Below, in pieces: positions 53,153 to 64,000 of a DNA stretch of 64,000 bases. Positions within the stretch are counted from its first letter, which is position 1; every line of letters begins with the position of its first letter. Origin of the DNA: Lichenicoccus sp964247695 (GTDB taxonomy: Bacteria > Pseudomonadota > Alphaproteobacteria > Acetobacterales > Acetobacteraceae). The DNA lies in contig CAXTVI010000008.1 in the NCBI GenBank assembly GCA_964247695.1, positions 44,648 to 108,647 on the forward strand. Direction: 5' to 3'. The notes under the pieces are model-generated. The model had not been told where the DNA came from, ran no database searches, and saw nothing but the letters and a program-made list of their open reading frames with translations. The position numbers and the translations under genes were made by a program.

Positions 53153-53590
53153 TCAGGCCGCCTTCTGTTCTGCATTCGCGTCGGGAGCCGGCTTGCGGGT
53201 GCGCGGTACATCCGGCACCGGCGCACGCTCCGCCACCACGATCTTCAGATGGCTGAAGAACTTCTCGACGCGCGCCGAACGGCCGCGGCCCCGGGCGTGG
53301 AAGCGGCGCATGACGATCGACTTGCCGACCTCCGCCGTGGTGACGACCAGCTGGTCGACATCCAGCTGGTGGTTGTTTTCGGCATTGGCGATCGCGCTCT
53401 GCAGCGTCTTCTTCACCTGCAGCGCGATGCGGCGTTTGCTGAAGGTCAGTGTGGCGACTGCCTGCGAGGCCGGCTTGTTGCGGATCAGGCCGGCGACCAG
53501 GTTCAGCTTGCGCGGGCTGATGCGGATGTTGCGTGTCACGGCCTGGGCTTCGGTTTCGCCCAGGGTGCGCGGATGCTTCGGCTTGCTCAT
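53153..53590 (-). CDS. rplV: 50S ribosomal protein L22
   Basis: L22, 145 residues; its hairpin lines the exit tunnel. The core reads TRNIRISPRKLNLVAGLIRN, KPASQAVATLTFSKRRIALQ, VKKTLQSAIANAENNHQLDV and MRRFHARGRGRSARVEKFFS. A Pro/Ala/Lys-rich tail of about 20 residues follows the core. ATG 53590 follows the rpsS stop by one base. Confidence 0.97.
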   Translation of the reverse strand: MSKPKHPRTLGETEAQAVTRNIRISPRKLNLVAGLIRNKPASQAVATLTFSKRRIALQVKKTLQSAIANAENNHQLDVDQLVVTTAEVGKSIVMRRFHARGRGRSARVEKFFSHLKIVVAERAPVPDVPRTRKPAPDANAEQKAA

Positions 53591-53591
53591 A

Positions 53592-53870
53592 TCAGCCCCG
53601 CTTGGCCTTCTTGTCGGAGGAATGCCCCGTGAAGGTCCGCGTCGGCGAGAACTCGCCGAACTTGTGTCCGACCATGTTCTCGCTGACCTGCACCGGCAGG
53701 AACTTGTGGCCGTTATAGACACCGAAGGTCAGCCCGACGAAGTTCGGCAGGATCGTCGAACGGCGCGACCAGATCTTGATCACCTCGTTGCGGCCCGACG
53801 CACGCGATGTCTCGGCCTTGTTCAGCAGATACCCGTCCACGAACGGGCCCTTCCAGACGGAACGTGCCAT
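53592..53870 (-). CDS. rpsS: 30S ribosomal protein S19
   Basis: S19, 92 residues, in the head of the small subunit. The start MARSVWKGPFVDGYLLNKAE is invariant, then IKIWSRRSTILPNFVGLTFG, VYNGHKFLPVQVSENMVGHK and GEFSPTRTFTGHSSDKKAKR. ATG 53870 is at the family start; the longer open frame to 54155 is an rplB shadow. It follows rplB by 14 bases. Confidence 0.98.
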   Translation of the reverse strand: MARSVWKGPFVDGYLLNKAETSRASGRNEVIKIWSRRSTILPNFVGLTFGVYNGHKFLPVQVSENMVGHKFGEFSPTRTFTGHSSDKKAKRG

Positions 53871-53884
53871 TCCTGCGCGCCCTC

Positions 53885-54715
53885 CTACTTGCCGGTCTTG
53901 CGGCGGCGGATGATCAGGCTGTCGGTGCGCTTGTTGACGCGCGTCTTGTAGCCCTTGGTCGGCTTGCCCCACGGCGTCACCGGGTGACGGCCACCCGAGG
54001 TGCGGCCCTCGCCGCCGCCATGCGGATGGTCGACCGGGTTCATCACCACGCCGCGCTGGTGCGGCCGGCGGCCGAGCCAGCGGTTGCGACCGGCCTTGCC
54101 GATCGACTGGTTCATGTTGTCCGGATTGGATACCGCGCCCACGGTCGCCATGCACTCGGAACGCACCAGGCGCAGCTCGCCGGACTGGAGCTTGATCTGC
54201 GCGTAGCCTGAATCCTTGCCGACGAGCTGGGCATAGGTTCCCGCCGACCGCGCCATCTTGCCCCCGGCGCCGGCCTTGAGCTCAACGTTGTGCACGATGG
54301 TGCCGACCGGGATCGCCGAGAGCGGCATCGCATTGCCCGGCTTGATGTCGACGCGCGCGCCGGCCACCACCGGGTCGCCGGCCTTCAGGCGCTGCGGCGC
54401 GATGATGTAGGCCAGCTCGCCATCGGCATACTTGACCAGCGCGATGAACGCAGTGCGGTTCGGGTCGTATTCCAGCCGCTCGACCACACCTTGCACGTCG
54501 AACTTGCGACGCTTGAAGTCGACATGCCGGTAGGTCTGCTTATGCCCACCGCCCCGGAAGCGCGAGGTCGTGCGTCCGTTATTGTTGCGCCCACCGGACT
54601 TGTTCTTGCCTTCGGTGAGCAGCTTGACCGGCTTGCCCTTCCACAGCTCGCTGCGGTCGATGAGGACCGTCCCGCGGAGGCTGGGAGTGACCGGGTTGAA
54701 ATGCCTGAGTGCCAT
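53885..54715 (-). CDS. rplB: 50S ribosomal protein L2
   Basis: L2, 276 residues, needed for the peptidyl-transferase centre. It reads MALRHFNPVTPSLRGTVLID, GRTTSRFRGGGHKQTYRHVD, VERLEYDPNRTAFIALVKYA, GNAMPLSAIPVGTIVHNVEL and the peptidyl-transferase loop RGVVMNPVDHPHGGGEGRTS, with His in HPHGGGE. It lies 17 bases after rplW. Confidence 0.98.
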   Translation of the reverse strand: MALRHFNPVTPSLRGTVLIDRSELWKGKPVKLLTEGKNKSGGRNNNGRTTSRFRGGGHKQTYRHVDFKRRKFDVQGVVERLEYDPNRTAFIALVKYADGELAYIIAPQRLKAGDPVVAGARVDIKPGNAMPLSAIPVGTIVHNVELKAGAGGKMARSAGTYAQLVGKDSGYAQIKLQSGELRLVRSECMATVGAVSNPDNMNQSIGKAGRNRWLGRRPHQRGVVMNPVDHPHGGGEGRTSGGRHPVTPWGKPTKGYKTRVNKRTDSLIIRRRKTGK

Positions 54716-54732
54716 CTGATGCTACCTCGCGT

Positions 54733-55068
54733 TCAGGCCAGCTTCGCGGACAGGTCGATCGACTGTCCCTCGGCAAGCTGCACGAACGCCTTCTTCACGT
54801 CGGACCGGACGCCCGGACGACCACGGAACCGCTTGGTCTTGCCCTTCTGGATGAGGGTGTTGACGCCCAGCACCTTGACGCCGAACAGCCCCTCGACCGC
54901 CGCCTTGATCTGCGGCTTGCTGGCGGACAGCGCCACGCTGAACACGACCTGGTTCTTCTCCGACAGCGCCGTCGCCTTTTCGGTAATCACCGGGGCACGG
55001 ACGATGTCGAACATCGCCTCGCGGGACAGACGCTCCGCCTTGCGGCGGATGGCCAGGATGTTGGTCAT
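54733..55068 (-). CDS. rplW: 50S ribosomal protein L23
   Basis: L23, 111 residues, docking site for trigger factor and SRP at the exit tunnel. The conserved part is MFDIVRAPVITEKATALSEK, NQVVFSVALSASKPQIKAAV, EGLFGVKVLGVNTLIQKGKT and KRFRGRPGVRSDVKKAFVQL. About 19 extra residues precede the core. Its ATG overlaps the rplD stop by four bases (ATGA). Confidence 0.97.
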   Translation of the reverse strand: MTNILAIRRKAERLSREAMFDIVRAPVITEKATALSEKNQVVFSVALSASKPQIKAAVEGLFGVKVLGVNTLIQKGKTKRFRGRPGVRSDVKKAFVQLAEGQSIDLSAKLA

Positions 55069-55724
55069 GCCGCATGCTCCTCGTGCACGGCGCCGGGAGT
55101 CGTGTGCTCACCGGAGAGCCGCGCCTTCAGCGCATCGACGCCGGCACGCGTGATTACCAGCACGTCGTGGTTCAGGATGTCATAGACGTTGGCGCCGACA
55201 CCCGGCAGCACGTCGATGCGCGGCAGGTTGCGGGCGGCGCGCAGGAAGGTCTCATTCACCACGCTGTCCACGATCAGCACCGAGTTCCAGCCGAGCACCT
55301 TGAGCTTCTTTGCAAGCTCTGCGGTCTTGCCGCCGGCGCCGGTCTCGTCCAGCACCACGAGGCGGCCTTCCGAAGCCTTCTGCGAAAGCGCCGAGATTAG
55401 ACCCAGGCGACGCACCTTCTTCGGCAGCGAGTAGCCATGGTCGCGCACGACCGGGCCATGCACGGCACCCCCGGTGCGGAACTGCGGCGCGCGCAGGCTG
55501 CCCTGGCGGGCGTTACCGGTACCCTTCTGCTTGTACGGCTTGCGGGTGGTGCCGGACACCTCGCCCATGCCCTTGACCTTGTGGTTGCCGCTGCGGCGAC
55601 GCGCCAACTGCCAATGCACCACGCGCGCCATGATGTCGGTGCGCGGTGTCGTGGCGAAGATCTCGTCGGGCAGGCCAATGGTGCCGGCGTTGCCGTTGTC
55701 GAGGGTCTTGATGTCGAAATCCAT
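55065..55724 (-). CDS. rplD: 50S ribosomal protein L4
   Basis: L4, 219 residues; its loop reaches the exit tunnel, and in other bacteria it also represses the S10 operon. It reads LARRRSGNHKVKGMGEVSGT, TRKPYKQKGTGNARQGSLRA, PQFRTGGAVHGPVVRDHGYS and LPKKVRRLGLISALSQK. A C-terminal His/Glu tail (EHTTPGAVHEEHAA) is present. ATG 55724, with GAGGAAGAGG upstream, is better than a GTG five codons earlier. Confidence 0.97.
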   Translation of the reverse strand: MDFDIKTLDNGNAGTIGLPDEIFATTPRTDIMARVVHWQLARRRSGNHKVKGMGEVSGTTRKPYKQKGTGNARQGSLRAPQFRTGGAVHGPVVRDHGYSLPKKVRRLGLISALSQKASEGRLVVLDETGAGGKTAELAKKLKVLGWNSVLIVDSVVNETFLRAARNLPRIDVLPGVGANVYDILNHDVLVITRAGVDALKARLSGEHTTPGAVHEEHAA

Positions 55725-55735
55725 GGCCCTCTTCC

Positions 55736-56437
55736 TCACTCGGCCGCGGCCGGGGCGGCGTCGGTCCCGTGCAGCCCGGCAGGATACGGCGCATCCGCAT
55801 GCCGGGCCTTCTTGATCGCATCGCGCACGAGAACAAAATCGTTCTTCGCACCCGGGATCGCGCCGCGGATCATCAGCAGGTTGCGCTCGACATCGACCAG
55901 GGCGACCTCGAGGTTCAACGTGGTGATCCGCTCGTGGCCGAGATGACCGGCCATCTTCTTGTTCTTGAAGGTCTTGCCCGGATCCTGGCGGTTACCGGTC
56001 GAACCCAGCGAACGATGGCTCACCGATACGCCGTGGCTCGCCTCGAGGCCGGAGAAGTTCCAGCGCTTCATGCCGCCGGCGAAGCCCTTGCCCTTGCTGG
56101 TGCCGGTAACATCCACCTTCTGGCCGACCACGAAATGCGCGGCGGACAAGGTGGCGCCCGGCTCAAGCACGGCATCGGCCGCGACCCGGAACTCGACCAG
56201 CTTCTTCTTCGGCTCGACCTTGGTGCGAGCGAAGTGGCCACGGTTTGGCTTGGTGACGTTCTTCACCTTGGCGTTGCCGCTACCGAGCTGCACGGCGGTG
56301 TAACCGTCGCGCTCCTCGGTACGGGTATCCACCACCTGGAGGTTGTCCAGATGCAGGACGGTGACCGGCACGTGGGTGCCGTCCTCCTTGAACAGCCGGG
56401 ACATGCCCAGCTTCTTAGCGATCAATCCGGTGCGCAT
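55736..56437 (-). CDS. rplC: 50S ribosomal protein L3
   Basis: L3, 233 residues, near the peptidyl-transferase centre. It begins MRTGLIAKKLGMSRLFKEDG, then VDVTGTSKGKGFAGGMKRWN, FSGLEASHGVSVSHRSLGST, GNRQDPGKTFKNKKMAGHLG and GAIPGAKNDFVLVRDAIKKA. ATG 56437 is the family start with AAGG upstream; a start ten codons earlier would add SRSNSKVQT without support. An Ala/Pro tail follows the core. Confidence 0.97.
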   Translation of the reverse strand: MRTGLIAKKLGMSRLFKEDGTHVPVTVLHLDNLQVVDTRTEERDGYTAVQLGSGNAKVKNVTKPNRGHFARTKVEPKKKLVEFRVAADAVLEPGATLSAAHFVVGQKVDVTGTSKGKGFAGGMKRWNFSGLEASHGVSVSHRSLGSTGNRQDPGKTFKNKKMAGHLGHERITTLNLEVALVDVERNLLMIRGAIPGAKNDFVLVRDAIKKARHADAPYPAGLHGTDAAPAAAE

Positions 56438-56447
56438 CGTCTGGACC

Positions 56448-56756
56448 TTAGAGTTTGATCTCGACATCCACGCCGGAGGCGAGGTCGAGCTTCATGAGGG
56501 CGTCCACGGTCTGCGGGGTCGGCTCGACGATGTCGAGCAGCCGGCGATGAGTCCTGATCTCGAACTGCTCGCGGCTCTTCTTGTCCACGTGGGGGGAGCG
56601 GTTCACGGTGAACCGCTCGATATGCGTCGGCAGCGGGATGGGACCCCGAACCCGCGCACCCGTACGCTTCGCCGTGTTCACGATCTCCTTCGTGCTGTTG
56701 TCCAGCACACGGTGATCGTACGCCTTCAGGCGAATGCGGATGTTCTGGTTGTCCAT
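56448..56756 (-). CDS. rpsJ: 30S ribosomal protein S10
   Basis: S10, 102 residues, also a partner of NusB in antitermination. It reads MDNQNIRIRLKAYDHRVLDN, STKEIVNTAKRTGARVRGPI, PLPTHIERFTVNRSPHVDKK and SREQFEIRTHRRLLDIVEPT. It starts the S10 set, 59 bases after tuf; no separate promoter was seen, so it may be read from the str promoter. Confidence 0.98.
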   Translation of the reverse strand: MDNQNIRIRLKAYDHRVLDNSTKEIVNTAKRTGARVRGPIPLPTHIERFTVNRSPHVDKKSREQFEIRTHRRLLDIVEPTPQTVDALMKLDLASGVDVEIKL

Positions 56757-56815
56757 CTTACGGTCAGTCCAACTTCATCAATACGGGGCGAGGGCCGGTT
56801 TCCCGGGATGCCGAC

Positions 56816-58006
<1,191 letters not shown>

Positions 58007-58078
58007 TGTCGTCTCTCCGTTACCGCAGCCTGTGACCCGGTGCAGGGTGAAAGTTTGTCGGGTAGCCTTTAGGTGCCG

Positions 58079-58555
58079 TTACCAGCGGTAATGGCTGAAG
58101 GCCTTGTTCGCCTCCGCCATCCGGTGCGTGTCTTCGCGCTTCTTCACGGCGGTGCCGCGGTTGTTCACCGCGTCGAGCAGCTCGTTGGAGAGACGCTCCT
58201 GCATGGTGTGCTCGCCGCGCTTGCGCGAGCTGTCGATCAGCCAGCGGATTGCCAGTGCCTGGCGGCGCTCGGTGCGCACCTCGACCGGCACCTGGTAGGT
58301 GGCGCCACCGACGCGACGCGAACGCACCTCGACGGCGGGCTTCACGTTCTCCAGCGCCTCGTGGAACATCCGGACCGGATCGGCCGCGGCACCGCCACGA
58401 CGACGCATCGACTCGAACGCACCATATACGATGCCCTCGGCAGTGGACTTCTTGCCGTCATACATCAGCGCATTCATGAAGCGCGTGACGACGACATCAC
58501 CGAACTTGGGGTCCGGCAGGATTTCGCGCTTGACGGCGCGGCGGCGGCGACTCAT
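58079..58555 (-). CDS. rpsG: 30S ribosomal protein S7
   Basis: S7, 158 residues, organises the small-subunit head. It reads MSRRRRAVKREILPDPKFGD, VVVTRFMNALMYDGKKSTAE, ALENVKPAVEVRSRRVGGAT, YQVPVEVRTERRQALAIRWL and MAEANKAFSHYRW at the end. It follows rpsL by 14 bases. The next gene is tuf rather than fusA. Confidence 0.98.
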   Translation of the reverse strand: MSRRRRAVKREILPDPKFGDVVVTRFMNALMYDGKKSTAEGIVYGAFESMRRRGGAAADPVRMFHEALENVKPAVEVRSRRVGGATYQVPVEVRTERRQALAIRWLIDSSRKRGEHTMQERLSNELLDAVNNRGTAVKKREDTHRMAEANKAFSHYRW

Positions 58556-58569
58556 CCCTCGATATCCTC

Positions 58570-58941
58570 TTACTTCGGGCGCTTGGCGCCGTAGAGCGAA
58601 CGACGCTGGCGGCGCTTCGCGATGCCCTGCGTGTCGAGCACGCCGCGCAGGATGTGGTAGCGCACGCCCGGAAGATCCTTCACACGGCCGCCACGGATCA
58701 GGACCACGCTGTGCTCCTGCAGGTTGTGGCCCTCACCGGGGATGTAGCTCACCACCTCGTAGCCGTTTGTCAGGCGCACCTTGGCGACCTTTCGAAGCGC
58801 CGAGTTCGGCTTCTTCGGGGTCGTGGTGTAGACGCGCGTGCACACGCCCCGCTTCTGCGGGCAGCCTTGCAGAGCCGGCACCTTGTTGCGCTTGGCTGCG
58901 GGCTCGCGCCCCTTGGCGATCAGCTGGTTGATGGTGGGCAT
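58570..58941 (-). CDS. rpsL: 30S ribosomal protein S12
   Basis: S12, 123 residues, at the decoding centre. It reads MPTINQLIAKGREPAAKRNK, PALQGCPQKRGVCTRVYTTT, PKKPNSALRKVAKVRL and GEGHNLQEHSVVLIRGGRVK. The streptomycin-contact residues Lys43 and Lys88 are the wild-type ones, so no ribosomal streptomycin resistance is expected. It is first in the str unit; a candidate promoter lies about 220 bases upstream (59160-59188). Confidence 0.98.
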   Translation of the reverse strand: MPTINQLIAKGREPAAKRNKVPALQGCPQKRGVCTRVYTTTPKKPNSALRKVAKVRLTNGYEVVSYIPGEGHNLQEHSVVLIRGGRVKDLPGVRYHILRGVLDTQGIAKRRQRRSLYGAKRPK

Positions 58942-59159
58942 ACGCCTCTGTCCCGATCCTCTTTGTGCCGTCCCCGGCTGTTGCTTGCGGCTGCCGACCG
59001 CAACACAAAAACCGCATCGGACGGGCTGGCCCTCCGCGCGGCGTCCTGATCACGTTCGGCCTGAGCACCCTGATAGCCAGAGGAGCGGCGCCGCACGCTA
59101 ATCGGTGCTGCATTCGACGGCTTGAAACGACCTTTGGTGAAGGTCAGCCGAGGGCGCGG

Positions 59160-59188
59160 AACCTACGAAGCGGTTGGTGCTGAGTCAA
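59160..59188 (-). promoter_or_regulatory. candidate promoter of the str (rpsL) operon
   Basis: On the minus strand TTGACT (59188-59183) and TAGGTT (59165-59160) are 17 bases apart. The -35 matches five of six consensus bases; the -10 is weaker but keeps TA at the start and T at the end. It would produce an rpsL leader of about 210 bases. Confidence 0.5.
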
Positions 59189-59375
59189 GCCGCGTTGGTC
59201 GCCTGGGTGAAGGCCAGTCATGCTTGCGTTGCAACACGAGCAGCTCAGGGTGCTGCCCTGGACCCGCTGGAGCCTGAGGCGCCAGGCCCGTTCTCTTATG
59301 TGTATGGATCTCGAACGCTCAGCCTTGGATGGGCTTCAGCCGCCAAGCGGATCGTCCAAGGCCTCAACAAGAAAT

Positions 59376-59405
59376 GGGCCGCCTGAGGGATCCCTCAGGC
59401 GGCCC
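59376..59405 (-). terminator. rpoC terminator
   Basis: A 30-base perfect palindrome centred on GGATCC, with arms GGGCCGCCTGAGG and CCTCAGGCGGCCC around a four-base GATC loop, starts 21 bases after the rpoC stop. On the minus strand it is followed by ATTTCTTG. This should end rpoB-rpoC transcription before the str operon. Confidence 0.8.
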
Positions 59406-59426
59406 AGTCCGGAGCAGGTCTGCGGC

Positions 59427-63620
<4,194 letters not shown>

Positions 63621-63683
63621 GCGTCGTGACCCCTGAGAGGGTGAAAGTCAGGAACCGGCAGGCGTGGGAAAGAGGCTTCTGCC

Positions 63684-64000
63684 TCAATCCCCGCTCTGCT
63701 CCAGTTCCACGTTGAGGCCGAGGGACTTCAGCTCCTTGACGAGCACGTTGAAGCTCTCCGGGATGCCGGCCTCGAAGTCGTCCTGCTCGCGCACGATCGC
63801 CTCGTAGACCTTGGTGCGGCCGGACACGTCGTCCGACTTCACCGTCAGCATCTCCTGCAGCGTGTAGGCGGCACCGTACGCCTCGAGCGCCCACACCTCC
63901 ATCTCGCCGAAGCGCTGGCCACCGAACTGCGCCTTGCCGCCCAGGGGCTGCTGGGTGACCAGGCTGTACGGCCCGATCGACCGCGCGTGGATCTTGTCGT
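63684..64000 (-). CDS. rpoB: RNA polymerase beta subunit, C-terminal end only
   Basis: The last 105 residues of beta; the rest lies beyond the window edge. It reads DKIHARSIGPYSLVTQQPLG, GKAQFGGQRFGEMEVWALEA, YGAAYTLQEMLTVKSDDVSG and RTKVYEAIVREQDDFEAGIP, and ends LNVELEQSGD. These are highly conserved clamp-region residues. The rpoBC pair is 63 bases apart and likely cotranscribed. Confidence 0.97.
   Translation of the reverse strand, partial: DKIHARSIGPYSLVTQQPLGGKAQFGGQRFGEMEVWALEAYGAAYTLQEMLTVKSDDVSGRTKVYEAIVREQDDFEAGIPESFNVLVKELKSLGLNVELEQSGD

Larger units (their letters stand above)
58942..59426. other. non-coding region between rpoC and rpsL
   Basis: This 485-base stretch holds, on the minus strand, the rpoC terminator (59376-59405), then a candidate promoter (59160-59188), then an rpsL leader of about 210 bases. 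Short open frames here (for example 59174-59386 on the plus strand) overlap these elements and encode nothing recognisable. Confidence 0.6.

Noticed and set aside
59174..59386. 70-codon plus-strand open frame in the rpoC-rpsL gap
   Set aside because: Overlaps the rpoC terminator and the candidate rpsL promoter, no ribosome-binding site or homology visible.

Overview
The window is GC-rich chromosomal DNA from an alphaproteobacterium. An Acetobacteraceae member (acetic-acid-bacteria group) is my best guess. This rests on a CcrM-type cell-cycle methyltransferase, adk between secY and rpsM in the ribosomal cluster, a GumD/WcaJ-type exopolysaccharide starter enzyme, and an idonate/ketogluconate locus. 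The assignment is inference; no marker phylogeny could be run.

Layout. 1-3.7 kb: ccrM (cut by the window edge), rnhB, a CsbD-like stress protein, an MFS exporter and a tiny orphan gene. 4.1-13.8 kb: a tightly coupled MdtABC-type RND efflux operon with its own outer-membrane channel. 13.9-17.9 kb: an OprB-like porin, a small secreted protein and a chemoreceptor ending in a PilZ c-di-GMP domain. 18-19.9 kb: an exopolysaccharide starter transferase and a stand-alone acyl carrier protein. 19.9-30.1 kb: two divergent sugar-acid operons. On one side are an SGNH hydrolase, a 2-ketoacid reductase and an IdnO-like dehydrogenase. On the other are IdnD, a three-part sugar ABC importer, an SMP-30 lactonase, a LacI regulator and a second SDR. 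30.2-34.6 kb: two small stress-type membrane proteins, a zinc-ribbon metallopeptidase and a MASE1-GGDEF-EAL gene broken by one frameshift and one in-frame TGA. 34.6-38.1 kb: a large transglutaminase-like/DUF2126 protein.

38.4-42.2 kb is the most unusual part. A 56-residue peptide has a double-glycine leader (LDLNEIEHVVGG) followed by three IHHPDGY units. It is followed by an HlyD-type adaptor and an ABC exporter with an intact C39 peptidase domain (Q19/C25/H98/D114). This reads as a complete cleave-and-export module for a His-rich repeat peptide that I do not recognise.

42.3-64 kb: the conserved ribosomal and RNA polymerase cluster, all on the minus strand: rpoB (partial)-rpoC, then rpsL-rpsG-tuf-rpsJ through the S10 and spc sets to secY-adk, then rpsM-rpsK-rpoA-rplQ. 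fusA is absent from its usual place between rpsG and tuf. A good sigma70-type promoter (TTGACT-16-TATAGT) lies ahead of rpsM, and a terminator-like hairpin lies between rplO and secY. No tRNA, rRNA, CRISPR array or insertion sequence was recognised.
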